Assembly: GCA_020638575.1 (NCBI GenBank)
Contig: JACKIH010000003.1
Coordinates: 1,655,501-1,719,500 of the forward strand
Reading direction: 5' to 3'
Source: Rhodospirillaceae bacterium
GTDB taxonomy: Bacteria > Pseudomonadota > Alphaproteobacteria > DSM-16000 > Inquilinaceae
Length of the DNA stretch: 64,000 nt
Part shown: positions 27,100 to 38,000 of the stretch, piece after piece
How the letters are laid out: each line of letters begins with the position of its first letter
How positions within the stretch are numbered: the stretch's first letter is position 1
Program-made: the position numbers and the translations under genes
The notes under the pieces: model-generated
Told to the model about the DNA's origin: nothing
The model's input: the letters and a program-made list of their open reading frames with translations, nothing else
Database searches by the model: none

Positions 27100-27197
27100 C
27101 CCCGCGCCATGGCCGGCGATCGGCGCCGCCTGTGCCGGCGCCGGTGCCGGGCCGGGCCCCTTGACGGTCGGGCATGGCCTTGGCCAGGCTGCCCGTC

Positions 27198-28409
27198 ATG
27201 AAGCAGGCGTTTCTCAACCACCTCTCCTCGACCCTCGCCGGCCTTGAGGCCGCTGGGCTGCTGAAGCGCGAGCGCGAGATCGCTTCGCCCCAGGCCGGCC
27301 GTATCGCCGTGCGCCAGGGGGATGGCGTGCGCAGCGGCGTGCTCAACCTGTGCGCCAACAACTATCTCGGGCTGGCCGACCACCCCCGGCTGATCGCCGC
27401 GGCGAAGGCCGCGCTCGACGACCACGGTTTCGGCATGGCCAGCGTGCGCTTCATCTGCGGCACCCAGGACCTGCACCGGGCCCTGGAACGCCGCCTGGCG
27501 GCCTTCCTGCTGAAGGACGACGCCATCCTCTTCGCCGCCTGCTTCGATGCCAATGGCGGGCTGTTCGAGCCGCTGTTGGAGGACGCGGACGCCATCGTCT
27601 CCGATGCCCTCAACCACGCCTCCATCATCGACGGCATCCGGCTCTGCCGGGCGCGCCGCTACCGCTACGCCAAGTCCGACATGGACGAGCTGGAAGGCTG
27701 CCTGAAGCAGGCCCGCAGCGATGGCGCGCGCCACATCATGATCGCCACCGACGGCGTGTTCTCCATGGACGGAGACTTTGCCCGGCTGCCGGAGATCGCC
27801 AGCCTGGCCAAGCTCTACGGTGCGGTCGTGATGGTGGACGATTGCCACGCCACCGGCTTCATCGGCCCCCAGGGCCGCGGCACCCATGCCCTGTTCGGCA
27901 TCGCCGACGAGATCGACATCCTCACCGGCACGCTGGGCAAGGCACTGGGCGGCGCCATCGGCGGTTACGTCGCCGGCCCGCAGCCGGTGATCGACCTGCT
28001 GCGCCAGCGCTCGCGGCCCTACCTGTTTTCCAACTCCCTGCCGCCGCCGGTGGTGGCGGCCGGGCTCGCGGCCCTCGACATGGTGGAACACGGCGACGAC
28101 TTGCGCGCCCGCCTGTTCGCCAACGCCCAGGCATGGCGTGACGGGCTGCGGGACCTGGGCTTCCCGCTCAACCCCGGCAGCACCCACCCCATCGTTCCGG
28201 TGATGCTGGGCGAGGCGGAGCTGGCCCAGCGCATGGCGGCACGGCTGTTCGAGCTGGGGGTCTACGCCACCGGCTTCTTCTTCCCCGTGGTGCCGGAGGG
28301 CAAAGCGCGCATCCGCACGCAGATGACGGCCGCCCTCACCGGCGAGGACCTGGCCTTGGCGCTGGAGGCGTTCGCCACGGCGGGTCGCGAAGTGGGCGCC
28401 ATCGCCTGA
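27198..28409 (+). CDS. kbl: glycine C-acetyltransferase (2-amino-3-ketobutyrate CoA ligase)
   Basis: PLP enzyme that splits 2-amino-3-oxobutyrate with CoA into glycine and acetyl-CoA in threonine breakdown. It has 403 residues. MKQAFLNHLSSTLAGLEAAG aligns with known Kbl starts, so 27198 is preferred to 27174. Key motifs are CANNYLGLADHP, GGLFEPLLEDADAIVSDALN, VMVDDCHATGFIG and the PLP lysine in TGTLGKALGGA. Its usual partner tdh is not adjacent. A related alpha-oxoamine synthase is the main alternative, but Kbl fits best. Confidence 0.92.
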   Translation: MKQAFLNHLSSTLAGLEAAGLLKREREIASPQAGRIAVRQGDGVRSGVLNLCANNYLGLADHPRLIAAAKAALDDHGFGMASVRFICGTQDLHRALERRLAAFLLKDDAILFAACFDANGGLFEPLLEDADAIVSDALNHASIIDGIRLCRARRYRYAKSDMDELEGCLKQARSDGARHIMIATDGVFSMDGDFARLPEIASLAKLYGAVVMVDDCHATGFIGPQGRGTHALFGIADEIDILTGTLGKALGGAIGGYVAGPQPVIDLLRQRSRPYLFSNSLPPPVVAAGLAALDMVEHGDDLRARLFANAQAWRDGLRDLGFPLNPGSTHPIVPVMLGEAELAQRMAARLFELGVYATGFFFPVVPEGKARIRTQMTAALTGEDLALALEAFATAGREVGAIA

Positions 28410-28432
28410 CCGCCGATGTTGGCTGGCTTGGC

Positions 28433-29938
28433 CTACCCGGCTCCACCTTCGGCCAGCAGGCGGCCGGCATCGCACGCGGTCAGCCCGGTTAGCGGTGCGT
28501 CCGGCGGCAGCACGGCACCGGCCGGCAGCAGGCCGGCGGCATGGGCAAGGCTGTCCGCCGCGCCCGTCCGCGCCGCCGCGTCGACGCCGAAGGTCGGCTG
28601 GCGGGCGCTGGCGCTGTTGGTCATGGCCAGCGGCACGTAGCGCGCGCCCGCCACGGCCAGGCGGCCCGACGCATCGTCCGCCAGCCCCAAGACCAGGATC
28701 AGCGAGGTGCGGCGCGGCAACTCGAACTGGCCGCTGACGAAGTTGCCCAGCGAATAGGCGATGAAGCCTTCCCGCCCGTCGGTCGCCACGTAGCGCTCCC
28801 AGGGCTGGATGACGTGGGGATGGTTGCCGATCACCGCCACCGCCCCGGCCTCGATGGCCAGATGGGCCAGCTCCACCTGATCCGCGCCCGGCGTGTGGGT
28901 GTATTCCACGCCCCAATGGGGAGTCAGCACCACGGCATCGATGTCCGGATCGGCGGCCAGCGCCGCCACGGTGTCCAGCACCCGCTGGCGCTGCTCGAAG
29001 CACAGCAGCACCTGGCCGGCCCGGTCGGGCAAGCCGTTGGTGCCGTAGGTGCAGGCAAGCCAGGCGATGCGCCGGCCCGCCACATCGGTGATGGTGTGCC
29101 AGGGCCGGTTGGGATCGCCGCTCGGCCGCGTGCCGGAATGGGCGAGCCCGGCCGCCGTCACCGCTTCCAGCGTGCGGTCGGCGCCGATGGCGTAGCGGTC
29201 CAGGGAATGGTTGTTGGCGGTCGACACCACGTCGAACCCGCTCGCCGCCAGGTCGCCCGCCAGCCGTGGGTGGTAGTTGAACATGGGGTAGCTGGAATAG
29301 ACCCAGTCGTCGTAGCGGTCGACCGGGGTGGCGACCTCGCGGCCGTCCTTGCCGATGTCGCGCGCCGTCGGGCCTTCCAGGTTGGCGTAGGCCACATCGG
29401 CAGCGGCGATCACGTCGGCCACCTCGCGCCACAGGCTGGCGAAGCCATCGGCCTCCGCGAAGGCCTGGCGCTGCAGGCGGGCGTGGGGCAGCACGTCGCC
29501 CACCGCGGCGATGGTAATCTCGCTGGTGGCATCGACAGGCGTGGTAAAGGCGATGCGGCCCTCTGCCGGCACCGAACAGCCGGCCGCTTCCGCCACCTCA
29601 TGGGCGCGCGGAACCGCGGGCGCCACCACCACCACCGGAGCCGCCGGGATCACGAAGGGCGGCGGCGGCGGGCGGCTTCCCGGCAGCGGCGGCGCCGGCA
29701 CGCCCGCAGGGAGCTGCAGCACGACGGCAATGGGGACAGCCCCACCTTCCGGCGTGATGTCCGGACCGGTCGCCTCGACCGCCGGTGGGGATGTGGCCGG
29801 CGCGGCCGGAACGGGTGCGGCGGGCCGCACGGGCGGCAGCGGCACCGTCGTCTGCGCCAAGGCGGCGAGGTTCGGCCATGCCACCGCCGCGGCCGTCAAA
29901 GCCGCCAGCCCCATCCGCCTTGCCAGACACCGCGCCAT
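28433..29938 (-). CDS. CapA-family (poly-gamma-glutamate/capsule-type) metallophosphatase-like protein
   Basis: A secreted protein of about 501 residues. A signal peptide (MARCLARRMGLAALTAAAVA...) is followed by a long Pro/Ala linker. From about residue 135 a CapA domain begins: ITIAAVGDVLPH, YANLEGPT, STANNHSLDRYA, LTPHWGVEY and IGNHPHVIQPWE. These motifs form the metal-binding core of the calcineurin-like CapA fold. Function is inferred: CapA-like proteins act in cell-envelope polymer metabolism. An ATG at 29980 would add 14 residues. Confidence 0.87.
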   Translation of the reverse strand: MARCLARRMGLAALTAAAVAWPNLAALAQTTVPLPPVRPAAPVPAAPATSPPAVEATGPDITPEGGAVPIAVVLQLPAGVPAPPLPGSRPPPPPFVIPAAPVVVVAPAVPRAHEVAEAAGCSVPAEGRIAFTTPVDATSEITIAAVGDVLPHARLQRQAFAEADGFASLWREVADVIAAADVAYANLEGPTARDIGKDGREVATPVDRYDDWVYSSYPMFNYHPRLAGDLAASGFDVVSTANNHSLDRYAIGADRTLEAVTAAGLAHSGTRPSGDPNRPWHTITDVAGRRIAWLACTYGTNGLPDRAGQVLLCFEQRQRVLDTVAALAADPDIDAVVLTPHWGVEYTHTPGADQVELAHLAIEAGAVAVIGNHPHVIQPWERYVATDGREGFIAYSLGNFVSGQFELPRRTSLILVLGLADDASGRLAVAGARYVPLAMTNSASARQPTFGVDAAARTGAADSLAHAAGLLPAGAVLPPDAPLTGLTACDAGRLLAEGGAG

Positions 29939-30057
29939 GCCGCCTCCGCCCACCGATTTGCGCCCTATCGCCGTGGCCATCGGCTATCGCAATCCGCCAG
30001 CTCTGCCAAGGGGCCTGCCAAGGGGAGAGCCCGTCGCACCACCTGTCGCCTCTCCCC

Positions 30058-31821
30058 TCACAGGGCGTCTTCCGGTACGTCCATGAGGCCGCGGGCACCG
30101 GCCATGGCCGTCTGGGCGAGGCCGGCGGCTTGCGGCAGCACGGCATCGGCATAGACCTGGGCGGTCGCCAGCTTGGCCTTCAGGAAGCCGGCATCGCCGC
30201 TGCCGGCCGCCAGCCGCGCCGTGGCTTCGGCCGCCTGCCGGGCGAGCGCCCAGCCGCCGGTAACGGTGCCGAACAGCTTCAGATAGGGCGTGGCCGCCGC
30301 CGCAGCATCTTCCGGCGAGGCCGCCACCATCCACGCGGTCGCTTCGGCCAGGGCCGCCACCGCCGCCACCAGCCCGGCACCCGCCGGCCCGGCCCCGTCC
30401 GCCGCCGCATCGGCGCGCATGTCCGCAAACAAGGTGCGCGCTGCGGCCCCCTGATCGCGCATGACCTTGCGGAAGGCCAGGTCGGCCGCCTGGATGCCGT
30501 TGGTCCCTTCGTAGATGGGGCAGATGCGGGCATCGCGCAGGTGCTGGGCGGCCCCCGTTTCCTCCACATAGCCCATGCCGCCATGCACCTGGACGCCGAG
30601 CGACGCGATGTCGACGCCGGCATCGCTGCACCACGCCTTGACCACCGGGGTCAGCAGGTCGACGCGCGCCTGGGCGGCCGCCTTGGCCGCTGCATCGGGC
30701 GTCCGCTTCGCCACATCCAGCTTGCCGCCGGCATAGTAGGTGAGCGCGCGGCCCGCTTCGGTGATCGCCCGCATGGTCAGCAGCATGCGCCGCACATCGG
30801 GGTGATGCACGATGGTGACCGGCCCGGCGGTGCCGGCCAGGTCGCGGCTCTGCACCCGCTCCTTGGCGAAGTCGCGGGCCTGCTGGTAGGCGCGCTCGCC
30901 GATGGCCACGCCCTGCAGGCCGACCGACAGGCGGGCGTTGTTCATCATCACGAACATGGCGTTGAGGCCGCGGTTCTCCTCGCCGATCAGCCAGCCCACC
31001 GCACCCTCGGTATCGCCGAACGCCATCACGCAGGTGGGGCTGCCGTGGATGCCCAGCTTGTGCTCGATGGACACGCAGCGCACATCGTTGCGCGCCCCCG
31101 GGCTGCCGTCCGGATTGGGCAGGTACTTCGGCACCAGGAACAGGCTGATGCCCTTGGAGCCTTCCGGCGCATCGGGCAGGCGGGCCAGCACCATGTGGAC
31201 GATGTTGTCGGCCAGGTCGTGCTCGCCGTAGGTGATGAACACCTTCTGGCCGCGGATCCGGTAGGTGTCGCCGTCGCGTTCGGCGCGGCAGCGCAAGGCC
31301 GCCAGGTCGGAGCCCGCCTGCGGCTCCGTCAAGTTCATGGTGCCGGTCCACTCCCCGGAGATGATCTTGGGCAGATAGGTCTGCTTGATGTCCTCCGTCG
31401 CGTGCTCGTGCAGCAGCTCCACCGCCCCCTGGTTCAGCAGCGGGCAGAGGCCGAACGCCATGGAGGCGGACTGCCACATCTCCTGCACCGGCATGGCGAC
31501 GCACCAGGGCAGGCCCTGGCCGCCGAAATCGGGATCGAAGGGCAGCGCGTTCCAGCCGCCGTCGCGGTACTGGGCATAGGCCGCCTTGAACGCATCGGGC
31601 GTGCGCACCACGCCGTTCTCGAACACCGCTCCCTGGCGGTCGCCTTCCTGGTTCACCGGCGCGATCACTTCGGCTGCCAGGCGGGCGGCTTCCTCCAGCA
31701 CCGCATCGACCAGTTCTGCAGACGCGTCCTCATAGCCCGGCAAGGCCGCGATGGCGTCGAGCCCGACCATGGTGTCCAGCGCAAAGCGCATGTCCTGAAC
31801 GGGGGGAATGTAGGAAACCAC
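30058..31821 (-). CDS. acyl-CoA dehydrogenase (DmdC-like long form)
   Basis: FAD-dependent oxidation of an acyl-CoA, 587 residues. Motifs are GTMNLTEPQAGSDLAAL (FAD/substrate), EHKLGIHGSPTCVMAFG, QVHGGMGYVEETG and CPIYEGTNGIQA. The length and the extra C-terminal helical domain match the DmdC/FadE subgroup, known for methylmercaptopropionyl-CoA or general acyl-CoA oxidation. The substrate cannot be told from sequence. It lies downstream of the giant RTX gene but is separated from it by a terminator. Confidence 0.92.
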   Translation of the reverse strand: MVSYIPPVQDMRFALDTMVGLDAIAALPGYEDASAELVDAVLEEAARLAAEVIAPVNQEGDRQGAVFENGVVRTPDAFKAAYAQYRDGGWNALPFDPDFGGQGLPWCVAMPVQEMWQSASMAFGLCPLLNQGAVELLHEHATEDIKQTYLPKIISGEWTGTMNLTEPQAGSDLAALRCRAERDGDTYRIRGQKVFITYGEHDLADNIVHMVLARLPDAPEGSKGISLFLVPKYLPNPDGSPGARNDVRCVSIEHKLGIHGSPTCVMAFGDTEGAVGWLIGEENRGLNAMFVMMNNARLSVGLQGVAIGERAYQQARDFAKERVQSRDLAGTAGPVTIVHHPDVRRMLLTMRAITEAGRALTYYAGGKLDVAKRTPDAAAKAAAQARVDLLTPVVKAWCSDAGVDIASLGVQVHGGMGYVEETGAAQHLRDARICPIYEGTNGIQAADLAFRKVMRDQGAAARTLFADMRADAAADGAGPAGAGLVAAVAALAEATAWMVAASPEDAAAAATPYLKLFGTVTGGWALARQAAEATARLAAGSGDAGFLKAKLATAQVYADAVLPQAAGLAQTAMAGARGLMDVPEDAL

Positions 31822-31952
31822 GGCAGCGCCTCTTCTTGTTGGTCGGTGTTCGCCCGAGACTACCGTGGACGCGCCCGCAAGACCATGAACGCGACCGGCC
31901 GGCGGCCCGGCACAGACCGCAGATCGGCCGGCTCGGCAGGCACAAAAGAAAA

Positions 31953-31978
31953 CGGCCCCGGACCGAAGTCCGGGGCCG
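31953..31978 (-). terminator. rho-independent terminator of the giant RTX gene
   Basis: A perfect 11-bp stem (31953-31963 with 31968-31978) with a CGAA loop. Reading leftward it is followed by TTTTCTTTTGTG, and it lies 29 bp after the stop codon at 32008. A shorter T-run on the other side could let it work in both directions. Confidence 0.85.
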
Positions 31979-32007
31979 CAGTCTTTTCGCCGTAACCGAG
32001 GCGGCGG

Positions 32008-35000
32008 TTACGCGGTGATGGTCACCGGCGTGCCGGTGTCGTCGACCACCACCTGGATGCCGCCGGTGCCGGAGATATCCACCGGAGTGGTGAAGCTGGC
32101 GACCGTGTGACCGCCGATCTCCACGCCCGTCACCAGGTTGGAGTTGCCCGGATCGGTCAGCAGAGTCGTGCCGGACTGGGCGTCGCTGCCGCTGTTGAAG
32201 AACTGCGACAGATCCAGCGTGTCCTCCGTGGCATCGAAGTCGGTGATCAGGTCGGCCACACCCGTATCGTCGCCGGCGAGCACGAACCTGTCGGCATCGT
32301 CACCGCCGGTCAGGGTGTCCTCACCCCTGCCGCCGCGCAGGATGTCTTCGCCTGCACCGCCACTCAGGATGTCGTCACCTTCGCCACCGATCAGGATGTC
32401 GTTGTTGCCGTTGCCGAAGAGCTGGTCGGCACCCTGGCCGCCGATGATCAGATCGTCGTCGCCACCGCCAATCAGGACATCGTCCAGATTGTTGGCATCG
32501 GTGTCGCCCACAATCGGGCTGCCGTCGGCGTAGGGGTTGCCTTCGCCGACCCGGATGGCAAGCGTCCGGTCGACGCTGTCACCGTCGGCATCGGTGATCG
32601 TGTAGCGGAACACGTCGACGAACTGGAAGTCGTCGGGCGAACCGTTGGTGTCGTCGAAGTCGTAACGGAACTGGCCGTCCCGACCGATGGTCAGCGTGCC
32701 GTACTGACCCTCGATGGTGACGGATCCGTCAGCATCGGTGATCAGGTTGCCGATCTCGCCGGCACCGCCGGGATTGATCGACTCGATCTGGGTGACCACC
32801 AGTTCGGTGCCGCCGTCGTAGAACCCGCCGTCGGCGCCGATGTTGTCGTTGGCCGTCGTCGTGTCGAACACGTCGCCGGCCGCAGCGATCGGGATCGTGT
32901 CCACCAGGACTTGGGCCAACTGCGACTCATCGGTCACCAGCAGGGTGTAGTCGTCCGGGCCGCCCGGAGTGGTGTTGTCGTTGGGGTAGGCAATCTTGTT
33001 CAACTCGGACACCGCATCGGGATCGCCGGTGATGTCGCTGCCGATACCCACGGCGTACGACCCTTCGAAGCCCTTGTTTTGCAGCGCCGACTCCCATGCC
33101 GGGATCTGGCTCGGATCGATGTCCTGACCATCGTTGAAGCCGGAGTCTCCCGGGACCGGCCGGCCATCGGACAGCCAGTAGACCAGGTTGACCAGACTGT
33201 TGTTGCCGGTGGCATCGGGCACCGAATAGGTCTGGCCCGGATACAGGTCGTTGAGGAACTGCGTCAGCGCGTTGATCGCCGTTTCATAGGGCGTCTGCCC
33301 GTTGGGAACGAACGAAGACTGGGCCGCCTGCAAAGCCGCGAGGGCCTCGTTGGCATTCAGGCCTTCGAACACCAGATCCGTCGTCGGGGTGCCACCGGGG
33401 CTGTGGAAGGTGAGCAGGCTCACCGTCACCGAGTCGCTGTCGGACTCGTTCCGCATGGTGGTGATCAGCGTGGTCAGGGCGTCGAGCGCCAGTTCCAGAC
33501 GCGTGTCATACGGGCCATTGCCGTCGGGGTCTTCGCCCATGCTGCCCGACAGGTCGAGCATCACGGTGACGTTGTAGTCCAGCGACTGCCGGCTGGCGAC
33601 CACCACGTCGTCCTGGGCAATCGGCACGTCGTTCTGGATCTGGATGGCGAACGGGCTGTCCGCGGCCCCCTGGAACAGGTCGGCCAGGGTTGACGTGTCG
33701 CCGTCCGCATCCGTGACGGACACGATCGCCGAGAAGTCGATGCTCTCCATCGGATTGGCGGCCGAGCCGAGATTGGTGCTCGCGTCACCGCTGCCGGTGG
33801 CGTGGTCGACCGGTCCGCTGAGAGTGAAGGTCCAGTCGCCGTCGTCCTCCACCTCCAGGGTGAAGATCGTGTTGGCACCGGCCGAGGCCGTCAGGGTCTG
33901 GCTGTTGGCACCGCTGCTCACCGAGTAGGTGAGATCGGTCCCGCCGGAAGTCAGGCCCTGTGCCTCCATGACGCTGACCACCTGGGCCGTGTCGACGAAG
34001 GCGAAGCCGCCGCCGTCGCCCGGGCCGTCCTCGCCGAAGTTGACGAGGGCCGACAGGGACACCAGGCCGGAGCCGGAGGTGGCCGTGCCGCTGATCACCG
34101 TAACGTCGGCATCGACCAGGGAGCTCAGGTTGCCGCCCGGCAGCGCGTCTTCGTAGACCATGCCGCCAGCGGTATTGGTGGTGATGTTGCCGTTGGCATC
34201 CACCGCCGCCCGCGGACCGTCATCGTCGAAGCTGATCGCCCCGCCGCTGGCGTTGGCCAGCACCGCAGACGCGCTGTCGGTCACCTGGTCGCCATCGGCG
34301 TCGGTCGCCGTCACGTCCAGGCGCACGCCCAGCGTGGCGTTCTGGCCGACCACCGAGAGGATCAGGCTTTCGTCGTAGGTACCGCCGGTCTCGTCGTGCT
34401 CCAGCGCCATGTACTGGGTGACCACCACCTGGGCGGAGTCGAGGCCGTTGAGGCCCGACGCCTGGGTGGTGCCGTCCAGCTCGATGGTGAAGGCGATGTC
34501 GTTGGCGGAGCCGCCGACGCGGCCTTCGATCACACCGTTGTTGTTGAACAGCGTGATGCTGGCATCGGTGTAGCTGTCGTCGGAAACGGACAGGTTGGTC
34601 ACCAGGCTGGTCACCTCCGTGCCGCCCAGCGCCAGCGCCAGGGCCAGCGAGAACACCACGGTGGCGTTGCCGGACTGGTCGGCACCGATGCTGACGGTGC
34701 TGCCAGTGAACCAGCTTCGCACCGTACCCGTGGTCGTGCGGCTCTGGCCGATGCCGTCCGACGCAGGCTCGTCGACGTTGGCCGGTGCGTTGTCGACACC
34801 GGTGTCGCCGGGGCCGTAGACGTCGACCTCACCGGTCGCCAGCTCGCTGGCGATCGTCTCGTCCAGCAGCAGGCTGTCGGGCACCACGCTGGTGCCGGAG
34901 GCACTGACCGCATCCACCACCGGGATGTCGTTCTCCACCGCGATGGTGAACAGCCCGCCCTGGCCGCTGTAGAGGTCGGACAAGGTCAGCTCGTCACCGT

Positions 35001-38000
35001 CCGCGTCGGTCACCGTGATGACCGCGGAGAAGTCGATCGAATTCACGCCCGTCGACCCGTTGGCGCTGGTGCTCAGCGTCGTCGTGTCGTCGGGGTTGGT
35101 GGTGGTCACCACATGGTCGAGCTGGCCGTCCAGGTCGAAGCTCCAGTTCCCCGTGGTCTCGTTGACCGTCAGGGTGAAGATCACCTGGCCGTCGCTCGGC
35201 CGGGTCGCCGTCAGCGTGTCGCCGCTCACCGCATAGGTCAGCAGTTCGCCCGCCGAATAGAGCGTCGGCAGGGCCGCCGCCAGGGCCGCCGCACCGCCGG
35301 CGATGAAGCCGAAGGTGGCGGGCTCGTCGGCACCGGTCGACACCAGGCCCGACAGGCTGCCGTTGGCACCCGTGCCGCTGCCCGACGCCATGTCGGTGTC
35401 GACACCCGGATTGTCCAGGTTGCCGGTCACGTCGTCGGTGTCGTTGGCCGCCGGATCAGACGCCTCGTTGCCGAGCGCATCTTCCTGCACCGTCCCGGAG
35501 ATGGTCTGCACCGGGTTGCCGCCGACATCGACGATACCGGCCGGGATGTCGTTCTCCACCGCGATGGTGAACAGCCCGCCCTGGCCGCTGTAGAGGTCGG
35601 ACAAGGTCAGCTCGTCGCCGTCCGCGTCGGTCACCGTGATGACCGCGGAGAAGTCGATCGAATTCACGCCCGTCGACCCGTTGGCGCTGGTGCTCAGCGT
35701 CGTCGTGTCGTCGGGGTTGGTGGTGGTCACCACATGGTCGAGCTGGCCGTCCAGGTCGAAGCTCCAGTTCCCCGTGGTCTCGTTGACCGTCAGGGTGAAG
35801 ATCACCTGGCCGTCGCCCGGCCGCGTCGCCGTCAGCGTGTCGCCGCTCACCGCGTAGGTCAGCAGTTCGCCCGCCGAGTAGAGGGACGGCAGGGCCGCCG
35901 CCAGGGCCGCCGCACCGCCGGCGATGAAGCCGAAGGTGGCCGGCTCGTCGGCACCGGTCGACACCAGGCCCGACAGGCTGCCGTTGGCCCCCGTGCCGCT
36001 GCCCGACGCCATGTCGGTATCGACGCCCGGATTGTCCAGGTTGCCGGTGACGTCATCGGTATCGTTGGCCGCCGGATCGGAGCCCTCGTTGCCGAGCGCA
36101 TCTTCCTGCACCGTTCCGGAGATGGTCTGCACCGGGTTGCCGCCGACATCGACGATACCGGCCGGGATGTCGTTCTCCACCGCGATGGTGAACAGCCCGC
36201 CCTGGCCGCTGTAGAGGTCGGACAGGGTCAGCTCGTCACCGTCCGCATCGGTCACCGTGATGACCGCGGAGAAGTCGATCGAATTCACGCCCGTGGACCC
36301 GTTGGCGCTGGTGCTCAGCATCGTCGTGTCGTCGGGGTTGGTGGTGGTCACCACGTGGTCGAGCTGGCCGTCCAGGTCGAAGCTCCAGTTCCCCGTGGTC
36401 TCGTTGACCGTCAGGGTGAAGATCACCTGGCCGTCGCCCGGCCGGGTGGCCGTCAGCGTGTCGCCGCTCACCGCATAGGTCAGCAGCTCGCCCGCCGAAT
36501 AGAGCGTCGGCAGGGCCGCCGCCAGGGCCGCCGCACCGCCGGCGATGAAGCCGAAGGTGGCCGGCTCGTCGGCACCGGTCGACACCAGACCCGACAGGCT
36601 GCCGTTGGCACCCGTGCCGCTGCCCGACGCCATGTCGGTGTCGACACCCGGATTGTCCAGGTTGCCGGTGACGTCGTCGGTATCGTTGGCCGCCGGATCG
36701 GAGCCCTCGTTGCCGAGCGCGTCTTCCTGCACCGTCCCGGAGATGGTCTGCACCGGGTTGCCGCCGACATCGACGATACCGGCCGGGATGTCGTTCTCCA
36801 CCGCGATGGTGAACAGCCCGCCCTGGCCGCCATAGAGGTCGGACAGGGTGAGCGTGTCGACATCCGCGTCGCTCACCGTGATGACCGCGGAGAAGTCGAT
36901 GGAGTCGACGCTGGTGGTGCCGTCCGGGCTCGTACGCAGCAGCGTCGCATCGTCCGGGTTGGTCGGGTCGACCACGTGGTCGAGCTGGCCGTCCAGGTCG
37001 AAGCTCCAGTTCCCCGTGGTCTCGTTGACCGTCAGGGTGAAGATCACCTGGCCGTCGCTCGGCCGGGTGGCCGTCAGCGTGTCGCCGCTCACCGCATAGG
37101 TCAGCAGTTCGCCCGCCGAATAGAGCGTCGGCAGCAGTGTCGCCAGCTCGCTGGAGCTGGTGGTCACGAACCCGAAGGTCGCCGGCTCATCGGCACCGGT
37201 GGAGACCAGCAGCGCCAGGCTGCCGTTGGCACCCGTGCCGCTGCCCGACGCCATGTCGGTATCGACACCCGGATTGTCCAGGTTGCCGGTGACGTCGTCG
37301 GTATCGTTGGCCGCCGGATCAGACGCCTCGTTGCCGAGCGCATCTTCCTGCACCGTCCCGGTGATGGTCTGCACCGGGCTGCCGCCGGCATCGACGACAC
37401 CGGCCGGGATGTCGTTCTCCACCGTGATGGTGAACAGCCCGTCCTGGCCGTTGTACAGGTCCGACAGCACCGAGGTGTCACCGTCGAAGTCGGTCACGGT
37501 GACGACCGCGGAGAAGTCGATCGACGAGACCGATCCGCCGCCGTCCAGTGCCAATGCGGTGGTGTCGTCACCGGCCGTCGTGTGGTCGAGCTGGCCGTCC
37601 AGGTCGAAGCTCCACGAGCCATCGCTGTTGATGGTCAGCGTGAAGATCGTCTGGCCGTTGGCGGTCGCCGTCAGGGTATCGCCGCTCGCCGTGTAGGTGA
37701 GCGCCGTACCGCCGGAGGTCAGCGCCGGCAGGGCCGCCGCCAGGGCCGCCGAGCCGCCGGTGATGAAGCCGAAGGTCGGCTCCACGTCGACGCCGGAGTC
37801 CACCAGGATCGACAGGCTGCCGTTGGCGCCGGTGCCGGAGCCGCTGGCCTCGTCGGTCTGGCCGGTGCCTTCCGGATTGCCGGTAACCGCGTCGTCGTCG
37901 GTGGCGTCGCCGGCGTTGAGCGCATCTTCCTGCACCGCGCCGGACACCGTCCGCAGCGGGCTGCCGCCGGCATCGACGAAGGCGGCCGGGCCGTCGTCGG

